Positions 1 to 8,390 of a DNA stretch of 39,565 nucleotides are shown here, one piece after another (within the stretch, counting starts at the first letter, position 1; each line of letters begins with the position of its first letter). The translations under genes were made by a program, and so were the position numbers. This DNA comes from Pseudomonadota bacterium. GTDB lineage: Bacteria > Pseudomonadota > Gammaproteobacteria > GCA-001735895. The notes under the pieces were generated by a model. The model saw only the letters and a program-made list of their open reading frames with translations. It did not search any database and was not told the DNA's origin. The DNA lies in NCBI GenBank assembly GCA_022566015.1, contig JADFJT010000014.1, positions 1 to 39,565 of the forward strand, in the 5' to 3' direction.

Positions 1-27
1 GGGGCTATTTTTCGACTCCACCTTCCC

Positions 28-133
28 ATGTAATTTTCGTATGCATAAGTTTTACCCCAAAGGCCAGATTTATTATTCGTCATATCCGTTTTATCGGGGG
101 AGGATCAGCGTCGACTGCATTCGCTTGTTATAT
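28..133 (-). repeat. Candidate degenerate attC of the toxin-antitoxin cassette (long, VCR-like)
   Basis: Minus strand reads ATATAAC (133-127) immediately after the antitoxin TAA stop, then AAGCGAATGCA...; about 90 nt on, TGCATACGAAAATTACAT partly mirrors TGCATTCGCTTGTTATAT (12/18). The distal core is degenerate. Confidence 0.35.
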
Positions 134-135
134 TT

Positions 136-423
136 TTATTCATTAATGGCTTTGATAACTGCCCTTGGATTTACATCTACGACTTTAAGCAAAACCCTGG
201 CAGCCCCTCTCGGAACTCGAAGTCCTTGCTCCCAATGACGTAAGGTGCCCAACGATATTCCAAAGGTTGCGCAAAAGCGCTGCTGGCTCATTCCAGTTTT
301 TTTTCGAATTGCCTGCACATTAATAGTTTCGGGTTTGTGAACAACCACCTTACTTTTCTTACCTTTGGCGTGCTGAATAGCATTACCCAATCCAGCGCTA
401 ATTTCTTCAAATGCTTTGCTCAT
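136..423 (-). CDS. XRE/NadS-like (HigA-type) antitoxin, HTH domain
   Basis: MSKAFEEISAGLGNAIQHAKG...VQAIRKKTGMSQQRFCATFGISLGTLRHWEQGLRVPRGAARVLLKV; start overlaps the toxin stop (ATGA). Confidence 0.85.
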   Translation of the reverse strand: MSKAFEEISAGLGNAIQHAKGKKSKVVVHKPETINVQAIRKKTGMSQQRFCATFGISLGTLRHWEQGLRVPRGAARVLLKVVDVNPRAVIKAINE

Positions 424-758
424 GACTTTTGACTCCAATATTTCACTAGTTCTATTACCGCCATGGACAATAGCTTCTTCTCTTCCATTGAGATATTGGC
501 TTTCTCATTTTTTCCGAACAGTGCCAGCAAATACAATGGCAACTCTTCGTTATGAAAATAATAGATAACTCGAACGCCACCACTTTTACCACCACCACTT
601 CGGGCCCACCTTAGCTTTCTTATGCCTCCAGTCCCTTGGATAAGAACGCCAGCATTTGGGTTCATTGATAGATAGGCTATTAGCTCTGACTTTTCATCTT
701 CAGAAAGAAGCCGACCAACCTTCCGTTGAAATTACTCGGTTTCAGCAGCAGTAATCAT
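420..758 (-). pseudogene. RelE/HigB-like toxin (COG4737-type) with in-frame TAA at codon 9
   Basis: Minus strand from 758: M I T A A E T E * F Q R K V G R L L S E D E K S E L I A Y L S M N P N A G V L I Q G T G G I R K L R W A R...; homologous-looking sequence on both sides of the TAA (734-732) in one frame. The ORF track lists only the part from the internal Met at 665. Confidence 0.8.
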
Positions 759-764
759 ATGAAT

Positions 765-791
765 CTAAGTATGCTCCATTGGAGTACTTAG
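765..791. promoter_or_regulatory. Inverted repeat upstream of the TA operon, candidate autoregulatory operator
   Basis: CTAAGTA-TG-CTCC-ATT-GGAG-TACTTAG, ending 7 nt upstream of the toxin ATG (758). Confidence 0.55.
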
Positions 792-832
792 TCAAGACTA
801 GATGGAGGGTAGCTTAGGAAAGGACTCCAAAA

Positions 833-892
833 ATATAACGTCGCAAATCAGTTGCGCCGCTTTTTGGCGTCAACTGATTTGCATTGTTATGC
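833..892 (-). repeat. Integron attC site (about 60 bp)
   Basis: Minus strand: GCATAAC AAT GCAAATCAGTTGACGCC AAAAA GC GGCGCAACTGATTTGC GAC GTTATAT. Long near-perfect stem with one extrahelical A, R''-like GCATAAC and terminal GTTATAT. Confidence 0.85.
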
Positions 893-1207
893 CTATTTAA
901 CTCCAAATTCACTGTCGAAATTCTCGGGCCATATTACTGAATAATCTTCGCCCGTCATCTCTCTAAAAGCTACTACTATTGTTTCTAAGTCGGCTTTTGA
1001 TAGAACGTCTCTCGCCAAACGGAAGGCTTCTCTAGGGTTATCTGTGTGTATAAAAATATTCATTTCTCCTGCCCCTAGATGATGCCCATCAACGTCATGC
1101 TGATCTCTAAGTACAATGCCAAGTTCAGTTTCTATCATGATTAGTCGGTCGAAATCATCTGCAGATGCATCTGTTATCGGAAACTGAATGACCAACTGAT
1201 AATTCAT
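893..1207 (-). CDS. Hypothetical protein (104 aa), integron cassette ORF
   Basis: Intact ORF MNYQLVIQFPITDASADDFDRLIMIETELGIVL...; stop codon TAG abuts the attC core; start 11 nt inside the attI-side junction GTTATGCC. Confidence 0.85.
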   Translation of the reverse strand: MNYQLVIQFPITDASADDFDRLIMIETELGIVLRDQHDVDGHHLGAGEMNIFIHTDNPREAFRLARDVLSKADLETIVVAFREMTGEDYSVIWPENFDSEFGVK

Positions 1208-1217
1208 TATTTATTAG

Positions 1218-1224
1218 GCATAAC
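1218..1224 (-). other. attI-side recombination junction (GTTATGC on minus strand)
   Basis: GTTATGCC at 1224-1217 precedes the first cassette ORF and matches the R'' core (GCATAAC) of that cassette's attC. Confidence 0.65.
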
Positions 1225-1452
1225 AGAGAATTTAAAAGGTCCGTGGCCTGTTAATAATTATTAGCGGGCGACCATTTAATTTATTTGCCAATATAAATGG
1301 AGTAGGTAACCTATTGATAACTAGTGCCTTATTTTCCATGTGTTTTGTAAACTCCAATTAGTGTGGCGGTCGGCTTTTGATTTTTCTTGAAATTAGTTGA
1401 TACGCTAGTACTGTGCCGGCAAGGAGCAACATAACGAAAGGAATCGTAATCA

Positions 1453-1619
1453 TGCCATCAGCCCCCTCTCCATTTCTTCAATCCATTTCTCGTTTTATGA
1501 CTGTGCGTCGGTACAGCAAACGTACTATCGAGACCTACTTATACTGGATTAAGTATTTCATTATTTTCCATAAAAAGCGACACCCATCTGAAAAGGAGTT
1601 CTGTGGACACATCACTTAA
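1453..1619 (+). pseudogene. intI: Truncated integron integrase (IntI) N-terminus
   Basis: MPSAPSPFLQSISRFMTVRRYSKRTIETYLYWIKYFIIFHKKRHPSE resembles the IntI SAM-like N-terminal domain (FL..V..FM..R.Y.K.TI.AYL.WI..YI.FH.K.HP); similarity ends about residue 47, stop soon after. Confidence 0.85.
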
Positions 1620-1628
1620 TTATGCTAT

Positions 1629-1727
1629 TTGTATTCGAGGGCAAGATTAGCGAGAGTAATACTACCGGGCTATCCTCACCACATTACTCAGAGAGGGATT
1701 CGTCGACAGACAACCTGCAGCGACTGA
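1629..1727 (+). pseudogene. Fragment of Y1/COG1943 (RAYT-like) transposase
   Basis: Frame at 1635: SRARLARVILPGYPHHITQRGIRRQTTCSD*, matching the N-terminal LARVVLPGYPHHxTQRGNRRQ signature; truncated by stop. Confidence 0.7.
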
Positions 1728-1784
1728 CCTGATTTCAGGAGGCAGGTTCATCCGTGAACCATATCCTGGCAAGAGAGTGTACTG

Positions 1785-2933
1785 CTAGTCGTTCTGGCGA
1801 CGAAGAAAAGCGGGGATTTCCAGATACTCCATACTGTCCTTATCTACGGGTATTTCCACACTATCGCCTACCACTTTTTTACGAATGGCCGTGGGTCTAT
1901 CTAACTTCTTATAATCGACTTCACCATTTTTCTCTGGCTTTACTGCAGCCAGTGGCGAATCGGCGAGTATCCTGTCTTTACCCAGGCCTGTTGCGACTAC
2001 GGTGACGCGTAATTCACCTTCCGGCATATCGGCATCAATAACCGTACCAACCACTATACTGGCGTCGTCGGAAGCAAGTTCGGTAATCGCGGTACCGACA
2101 TCGTCGAGTTCCCCGATAGACAGATCGAGACCAGCCGTTACATTGACCAGGATACCTCGCGCTCCTGATATATCGACATCTTCGAGCAACGGAGAAGAAA
2201 GCGCAGCGGACGCCGCTTCCTGAGCGCGGTTTTCCCCCGTCGCCGACCCGGTACCCATCATCGCCATGCCCATTTCCGACATCACGGTGCGCACGTCGGC
2301 AAAATCGACGTTAATCAGCCCGGGGCAGGTAATCAACTCTGCAATGCCCTGCACCGCACCCTTAAGCACATCGTTGGCTTTCATAAATACTTCCAGCAGC
2401 GATGTCTGTTTGCCCAGTACCGGCATCAATTTATCATTAGGAATAGTGATCAAAGAATCAACTGCGTTGGAAAGCTCCCTGATGCCCATTTCGGCCTGCG
2501 CCATACGCTTACTACGTTCGAAACCGAAGGGCTTAGTCACCACGGCGACCGTCAAAATGCCCAACTCCCTGGCAATTTGCGCAATCACCGGTGCGGCACC
2601 GGTACCGGTACCACCGCCCATGCCCGCAGTGATGAATAGCATATTGCTACCCTCAATCGCCTCCTGAATTCGCTCACGGTCTTCCAGTGCAGCCTGCCTG
2701 CCGATGCCAGGATCGGCTCCGGCCCCGAGCCCCTTGGTGATACTCGAACCAATTTGCATCGTGGCCCTGATATCCATTTTCTTCAAAGCCTGTACATCGG
2801 TGTTAACACATATATATTCGACACCTTCGATGCCTGCAGCCACCATGTGCTGGACGGCGTTGCCACCGCCACCACCAACCCCGATAACCTTAATTACCGG
2901 GTCTTTCGAGTGTGAATCCATTAATTCAAACAT
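1785..2933 (-). CDS. ftsZ: Cell division protein FtsZ
   Basis: Tubulin signature GGGTGTGAAPV; C-terminal EYLEIPAFLRRQ. Confidence 0.98.
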   Translation of the reverse strand: MFELMDSHSKDPVIKVIGVGGGGGNAVQHMVAAGIEGVEYICVNTDVQALKKMDIRATMQIGSSITKGLGAGADPGIGRQAALEDRERIQEAIEGSNMLFITAGMGGGTGTGAAPVIAQIARELGILTVAVVTKPFGFERSKRMAQAEMGIRELSNAVDSLITIPNDKLMPVLGKQTSLLEVFMKANDVLKGAVQGIAELITCPGLINVDFADVRTVMSEMGMAMMGTGSATGENRAQEAASAALSSPLLEDVDISGARGILVNVTAGLDLSIGELDDVGTAITELASDDASIVVGTVIDADMPEGELRVTVVATGLGKDRILADSPLAAVKPEKNGEVDYKKLDRPTAIRKKVVGDSVEIPVDKDSMEYLEIPAFLRRQND

Positions 2934-3005
2934 TTTAACTACCTCTCTTGCAAATTTTAATCAAATTCCGAAAAAGCACATCCTGGCCCCCCCAGACTGC
3001 GAATA

Positions 3006-3029
3006 CAAAAAAATAGTACATTCTGTACT
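3006..3029 (-). terminator. Terminator-like hairpin with T7 tract between ftsA and ftsZ
   Basis: Minus: AGTACA-GAA-TGTACT followed by ATTTTTTTG. Confidence 0.45.
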
Positions 3030-3033
3030 CTCA

Positions 3034-3064
3034 CAAAATCAGTCGCTGGCCGCTTCTGATTTTG
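3034..3064. repeat. Perfect 9-bp inverted repeat, ftsA-ftsZ intergenic
   Basis: CAAAATCAG-13 nt-CTGATTTTG. Confidence 0.7.
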
Positions 3065-3084
3065 ACGCTACATCCCAGTAGCGT
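3065..3084. repeat. Perfect 7-bp inverted repeat, ftsA-ftsZ intergenic
   Basis: ACGCTAC-ATCCCA-GTAGCGT. Confidence 0.7.
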
Positions 3085-3113
3085 AGACACTTTTTAACCT
3101 GGCCAAAGAGTTC

Positions 3114-4349
3114 TTAAAAATTACCCTGAAACCAGCTTTTCATCTTCTTCAGGACACCAGCTTCAGAAGTGTCATCAAGCTGATAACCGGAAAGGCCATT
3201 TCGCTGCTTGTTTCCAAACAACAGCAATCCAACCCCGGTTGAATGTATCGGGTTTCGAACCACATCGACCAGGCCTGATACATGTTGCGGAAAACCCAAT
3301 CGAACTGGCATATGGAAAATTTCCTCCGCCAGTTCGATAGCGCCTTCCATTTTCGCGCTACCGCCGGTTAATACCACACCGGCAGCACAAATTTCTTCGA
3401 AACCACTACGTCTGAGTTCAGCCAGTACCAGGCCCAATAATTCTTCGTAACGCGGCTCGACCACTTCTGCCAATGTCTGACGAGCGAGCCTGCGCGGTTC
3501 ACGGTCTCCGACACTTGGCACTTCTATGGTTTCGTCATCTGCGGCCAGTTGCCGCAAAGCGCAGGCATATTTAACTTTCAATTCATCTGCATACTGCGTG
3601 GGGGTGCGTAACGCCACTGCGATATCGTTAGTGACCTGGTCCCCGGCAATCGGAATCACCGCGGTATGTCGTATCGCTCCGTCTGAAAATACTGCGATAT
3701 CCGTGGTACCGCCACCGATATCGACCAGGCAAACGCCGAGTTCCTTTTCGTCGTCGGTTAGTACGGCTGCACTCGATGCCAATTGTTCGAGAATAATGTC
3801 GTCTACTTCGAGTCCGCATCGGCGCACACACTTGATAATATTTTGAGCTGCACTCATCGCACCTGTGACCAGGTGTACTTTCGCCTCCAGGCGCACACCA
3901 GACATGCTAATCGGGTCACGAATACCTTCCGAATTATCGATAATAAATTCCTGCGGGAGTACATGCAAAATACGTTGATCTGCTGGAATCGCGACCGCTT
4001 TTGCGGCCTCGATCACACGTGAAACATCGGCGGCAGTCACCTCCTTATCTTTGATAGCGACTATGCCGTGAGAATTGATACTACGGATATGGCTGCCCGC
4101 GATGCCGGCGAAGACCGAGTGGATTTGGCATCCGGCCATCAACTCTGCCTCTTCCACCGCACGCTGAATAGACTGTACTGTCGATTCAATATTGACCACC
4201 ACGCCCTTCTTTAATCCTCTCGAAGGCCGGGAGCCGAGACCGATAATTTCGATATCACCCTCCACGGTGATCTCTCCCACTATCGCGACCACCTTGGAGG
4301 TACCGATGTCCAGCCCAACGATTAGATTATTGGTGGCCTTTTTAGACAT
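3114..4349 (-). CDS. ftsA: Cell division protein FtsA
   Basis: MSKKATNNLIVGLDIGTSKVVAIVGE...; start moved from ORF-track 4421 to the Met at 4349, overlapping the ftsQ end by 8 bp. Confidence 0.96.
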   Translation of the reverse strand: MSKKATNNLIVGLDIGTSKVVAIVGEITVEGDIEIIGLGSRPSRGLKKGVVVNIESTVQSIQRAVEEAELMAGCQIHSVFAGIAGSHIRSINSHGIVAIKDKEVTAADVSRVIEAAKAVAIPADQRILHVLPQEFIIDNSEGIRDPISMSGVRLEAKVHLVTGAMSAAQNIIKCVRRCGLEVDDIILEQLASSAAVLTDDEKELGVCLVDIGGGTTDIAVFSDGAIRHTAVIPIAGDQVTNDIAVALRTPTQYADELKVKYACALRQLAADDETIEVPSVGDREPRRLARQTLAEVVEPRYEELLGLVLAELRRSGFEEICAAGVVLTGGSAKMEGAIELAEEIFHMPVRLGFPQHVSGLVDVVRNPIHSTGVGLLLFGNKQRNGLSGYQLDDTSEAGVLKKMKSWFQGNF

Positions 4350-5145
4350 TTGTATTTCTCCACAAAGACGCTTTGTTCCGGTCTCGCAGCACTTCCTTTT
4401 TCCACGCCACCGCAAATCCATTGCTATAGCGCAAATCGACCAACTCTATTTCGTTTCGCCTGGGTTGTATTTGCTGCTGATAAATTGTTACCAGACGTTC
4501 AACTTTACGTTCGATATCGTCTCTACCCACCTTGATTTTCAGGCCACTGGCAAGTTTAATATCGAGCGCTCCCCTGCTATCCATTACGACACTTACTACT
4601 TTTTCATTGAGTGTGCCGAAACGCGTGCTGAGCTGATAATAACGGGAGAGGATTTTTTCTGGGCTGGCATTCACCGAGTGCACCAGCGGTAACTGTCTAA
4701 ACCTATCGGTAATCGCCCGATATACCACCGCCCTGTTGCTAATCAGATGCTTGTCATCCCAACGTGCTACCGGATTCTTTTCGATGATTTTAATATTCAA
4801 CCGGTCAGGCCAGATGCGCCGAATCGATACCGATTCAGCCCAGGAATTATTGCTAAGCGTTTTTTGTGCCTGGTGGATATCAAGCGAAAAAAATCCTTCC
4901 CCAATAAACGTCTGTAGGGTCGCTTCAACTTCTTTTTGATCGATATATTGAAAGGTACCAGACAACTCGATTGTCCGGATCGGGAGCAATGTATCCTGCT
5001 GCGACTGGTACAGGCCGCCAATCAGCAATGGCAACAGCAGAAAAATCCAGTTGTATGATCGGCGCCATTCAAACTCTGCCGATTGCTCGGTGAGACTCCG
5101 ATTCGCCTGCGCACCCTGTTTATGGATTCTAACCATGACTATCAC
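4342..5145 (-). CDS. ftsQ: Cell division protein FtsQ
   Basis: TM segment plus POTRA/FtsQ-like sequence; position between ddlB and ftsA. Confidence 0.95.
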   Translation of the reverse strand: MIVMVRIHKQGAQANRSLTEQSAEFEWRRSYNWIFLLLPLLIGGLYQSQQDTLLPIRTIELSGTFQYIDQKEVEATLQTFIGEGFFSLDIHQAQKTLSNNSWAESVSIRRIWPDRLNIKIIEKNPVARWDDKHLISNRAVVYRAITDRFRQLPLVHSVNASPEKILSRYYQLSTRFGTLNEKVVSVVMDSRGALDIKLASGLKIKVGRDDIERKVERLVTIYQQQIQPRRNEIELVDLRYSNGFAVAWKKEVLRDRNKASLWRNTNV

Positions 5146-6091
5146 CCCCGTTCAGCGTTAACTCCAAAATTTTATGTACCAGACTGGGCATTTCCAGGCC
5201 AGCTTGCCTTGCTGCCATCGGTACCAGGCTATGGTCAGTCATTCCTGGTACCGTGTTGATCTCGATAATCCAGGGTTGCAATTCTTCATCCAGCATCAGG
5301 TCTACACGACCCCAATGTTTGACGCCCGTCACTCGAATGGTTTGCTCCACCAGTCGATTGATTTCAGCAACCCGGTCATCGTCGAGTCCACTGGGGCAGG
5401 TATAAATAGTATCGTCCGCCAGATACTTGGCCTCGTAATCATAAAACTCACGTGGGGTTTCCAGTTTAATTAGCGGCAATACGGTCCGGTCCAGAAATCC
5501 GGCGGTGTACTCCCCACCACTGATGAATTTCTCCGCGAAAACTGCGCCATACTCACCTGCGGTTTTCCAGGCGGGCAGCAGATCGTCAGCACTGTGTACC
5601 GGTGTCATTCCAATGCTGGAGCCTTCCAGGTTCGGCTTGACGAATACGGGTAAGCCGAATTCATCCAGCAAACGAGTACAGTCTTCTTCGCTATTGAGTT
5701 CCAGAAATTCAGGTGTCGGAATCGCACATCCGCGCAGGATCCTTTTCGTTGCCAGCTTGTCCATCGCCAGCGCCGACGCACCCAATCCGCTACCCGTATA
5801 AGTAATGCCAAGCAAATCCATTACCGCCTGGATCGTACCGTCCTCACCGCCACGACCATGCACGACATTAAACACGCGATCGGCCTCGAGGTTGATCAAC
5901 TGGCTGATCGCGTCTTGCTGCAAATCAAGCTTATAAGCATCGATACCGGCATCGATCAAACCCTGGTAAACCGCATGACCGCTGTTGAGCGATACTTCGC
6001 GTTCAGCCGAAGTCCCACCCATCGCTACCGCAACTCTGCCACAACGTTTTGCAGATTCGGCGTCTGGCATCAAATTCGTATAGTTCATCAC
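5129..6091 (-). CDS. ddlB: D-alanine--D-alanine ligase
   Basis: GGTSAEREVSLNSG, HGRGGEDGT, EINTVPGMT motifs. Confidence 0.97.
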   Translation of the reverse strand: MMNYTNLMPDAESAKRCGRVAVAMGGTSAEREVSLNSGHAVYQGLIDAGIDAYKLDLQQDAISQLINLEADRVFNVVHGRGGEDGTIQAVMDLLGITYTGSGLGASALAMDKLATKRILRGCAIPTPEFLELNSEEDCTRLLDEFGLPVFVKPNLEGSSIGMTPVHSADDLLPAWKTAGEYGAVFAEKFISGGEYTAGFLDRTVLPLIKLETPREFYDYEAKYLADDTIYTCPSGLDDDRVAEINRLVEQTIRVTGVKHWGRVDLMLDEELQPWIIEINTVPGMTDHSLVPMAARQAGLEMPSLVHKILELTLNGGDSHG

Positions 6092-6978
6092 GCCTCTCCG
6101 ACAATGCGCACTTCGGTTTCTAGCTTTACGCCAAATTTCTGCTCAACCGTTTGCTGGATATATCTGATCAATGCCTCGATATCGCTGGCTCGAGTTTGTG
6201 GTTTACTGATAATAAAATTCGCATGCTTTTCGGAGACACAGGCACCGCCCTGGCAATGTCCTTTTAATCCGGCGCTTTCGATCAGGCGAGCAGCATGATC
6301 ACCCTCAGGGTTTTTAAAAACGGAACCGCAGGATGGCTGACCTATCGGCTGACTTGCGTTACGCTTTTGCAGCATCTGCCTGATACCTGACGCCTGTCCA
6401 GCCTCTCTGGGCGCAAAACGAAATACAGCCGATACAAACCACTCGTCCTCAGCGCCAGCAACACTACGATAAGCAATAGTAAACTCAGAAGGCTTACGAT
6501 CGATTAATTGCCCCTGCCGGTTTATCATCGTCACGCGCACAACATGAGACCAGGTTTCGCTCCCGAATGATCCCGCATTCATGGCCAGTGCGCCGCCCAC
6601 GGTACCTGGAATACCTGCGAGAAATTCACCACCGCTGAGTTCGTGTTTGAGGCAAAGCTTTGCGACCCTTGCATTGGTCACCCCCGAATCGGCCAGTATG
6701 CTGCCGTCATCTAGCAGTTCGAGTCGGTCCAGTGCGTTCAATGGGGCAATTACATCCCCTCGAATACCGCCGTCGCGTACCAGCATATTGCTACCCAGCC
6801 CAATCCAGGTAATCTCTGTATCGGGCTCCAGCACCGCGAGATAAGCCTGTAAATCGGATAAATCGAGTGGGATGTAGTAACGCTCGGCATTGCCACCCAC
6901 GCGCCAGCTGGTATGCTTCGACATGGGTTCCTCGTGCAGTAGCTGCCCACCGTATGTGGTCGCTTTGTCGCTGTTCAT
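6088..6978 (-). CDS. murB: UDP-N-acetylmuramate dehydrogenase
   Basis: [37 protein letters not shown] motifs; 296 aa. Confidence 0.97.
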   Translation of the reverse strand: MNSDKATTYGGQLLHEEPMSKHTSWRVGGNAERYYIPLDLSDLQAYLAVLEPDTEITWIGLGSNMLVRDGGIRGDVIAPLNALDRLELLDDGSILADSGVTNARVAKLCLKHELSGGEFLAGIPGTVGGALAMNAGSFGSETWSHVVRVTMINRQGQLIDRKPSEFTIAYRSVAGAEDEWFVSAVFRFAPREAGQASGIRQMLQKRNASQPIGQPSCGSVFKNPEGDHAARLIESAGLKGHCQGGACVSEKHANFIISKPQTRASDIEALIRYIQQTVEQKFGVKLETEVRIVGEA

Positions 6979-8390
6979 AAACCGCTCCGAGCTTCGAGAA
7001 ACCCGGCTGACCAGGTTCCAATGCTGCCTGCGCCCAGGGTCAGGAAAATATCACCATCCTCTAACATATCCTCGATTATTTGATCGAGTGCCTCGAAATC
7101 TTCGACAAACACCGGGTCAATCTTTCCACGAACCCGAATCGATCGGGCCAGGGCTCTGCCGTCGGCATCCTTAATGGGTTTCTCCCCGGCAGGGTAAACC
7201 TCGAGCAACACCAATCGATCAACCTCGGAGAGGACCTGGGTGAAATCCTCGAACAAATCCCGGGTTCTACTGAACCGATGCGGCTGAAATACGACGGCCA
7301 GTCGTTTGTCTGGCCAGGCAGCACGTATACCCTCGACCGTGGCCTTGATTTCGTTTGGATGATGAGCATAATCATCGATGTGCATGACACTGCCACCGCC
7401 TATTGGCACATTTTCACTAATCTGAAAGCGTCGTGCTATCCCTGAAAATTCGGCCAGTGCACTCGCTATCGCATCGCGACTGACTTCTAGCTCCCAGGCA
7501 ATCGCGATCGCGGCCGTGGCATTAAGCACGTTGTGTCTTCCAGTCATATTCAATTCAATATCGAACGCCTGCCGGTCATCTGGAAGCATTACCGTAAAGC
7601 TTGTTCTGGCACCTTTAGCTATAATGCCTGTGATACGAACGTCCGCGTCTTCCGACTCTCCGTAAGTCAGTAATGGGCGCGCGATCTCGGGCAGGATTTC
7701 ACGCACCACCGGATCGTCGATACACACTACGGCTAAGCCGTAAAATGGCAGGTGATGCAAAAATTCGACAAAGGTTTGCTTTAGGCGCTCGAAATCACCT
7801 TCGTAAGTGGATAAATGGTCTTTGTCGATATTGGTCACGATTGACATCATCGGTTGCAGGTAAAGAAACGACGCATCGCTTTCATCGGCCTCGGCAACCA
7901 GGTAATCGCTTAGCCCCAATCGGGAATGGCTGCCTGAACTATTGAGCATACCGCCAATCACGTAGGTCGGATCGATATTCCCCCGAGCCAGGACGCTGGC
8001 GACCAGACTCGTGGTAGTGGTCTTCCCGTGGGTACCCGCAACTGCAATGCCACGCCGAAAACGCATCAGTTCGGCGAGCATTTCGGCACGACGAACGATC
8101 GGTATACGCTGCGCTTTTGCGGCCACTAATTCCTCGTTGGCATCGTCGATCGCACTTGAAACCACGACCACATGTACGCCCTGGATATTCTCGGGCTTAT
8201 GACCTATGTGTATCTTAATGCCCAGTTTTCGCAACTGAATGACCATCGCACTTTCGGAAATATCCGAGCCGCTGATCGCGTACTCGAGATTATGGAATAC
8301 TTCGGCAATACCACTCATGCCAGCACCGCCAATTCCGATGAAGTGGATATTTTTGATGCGCCGCATAAAGTGTTTGGAACTTAAGGGCAT
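6975..8390 (-). CDS. murC: UDP-N-acetylmuramate--L-alanine ligase
   Basis: [37 protein letters not shown] motifs. Confidence 0.98.
   Translation of the reverse strand: MPLSSKHFMRRIKNIHFIGIGGAGMSGIAEVFHNLEYAISGSDISESAMVIQLRKLGIKIHIGHKPENIQGVHVVVVSSAIDDANEELVAAKAQRIPIVRRAEMLAELMRFRRGIAVAGTHGKTTTTSLVASVLARGNIDPTYVIGGMLNSSGSHSRLGLSDYLVAEADESDASFLYLQPMMSIVTNIDKDHLSTYEGDFERLKQTFVEFLHHLPFYGLAVVCIDDPVVREILPEIARPLLTYGESEDADVRITGIIAKGARTSFTVMLPDDRQAFDIELNMTGRHNVLNATAAIAIAWELEVSRDAIASALAEFSGIARRFQISENVPIGGGSVMHIDDYAHHPNEIKATVEGIRAAWPDKRLAVVFQPHRFSRTRDLFEDFTQVLSEVDRLVLLEVYPAGEKPIKDADGRALARSIRVRGKIDPVFVEDFEALDQIIEDMLEDGDIFLTLGAGSIGTWSAGFLEARSGL

Noticed and set aside
41-238. 65-aa plus-strand ORF
   Set aside because: Antisense to the antitoxin end and candidate attC; no recognisable domain.
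1224-1452. LexA box or Pc/Pint promoters in the attI region
   Set aside because: CTGT-N8-ACAG not found by eye and no clear -35/-10 pair; only the core junction can be supported.
1754-2005. 83-aa plus-strand ORF
   Set aside because: Mostly antisense to the ftsZ 3' end.
2002-3081. Plus-strand ORFs opposite ftsZ (2002-2223, 2266-2667, 2704-3081)
   Set aside because: Shadow ORFs antisense to a confidently identified gene; low-complexity Ser/Pro/Thr/Ala composition, no family resemblance.
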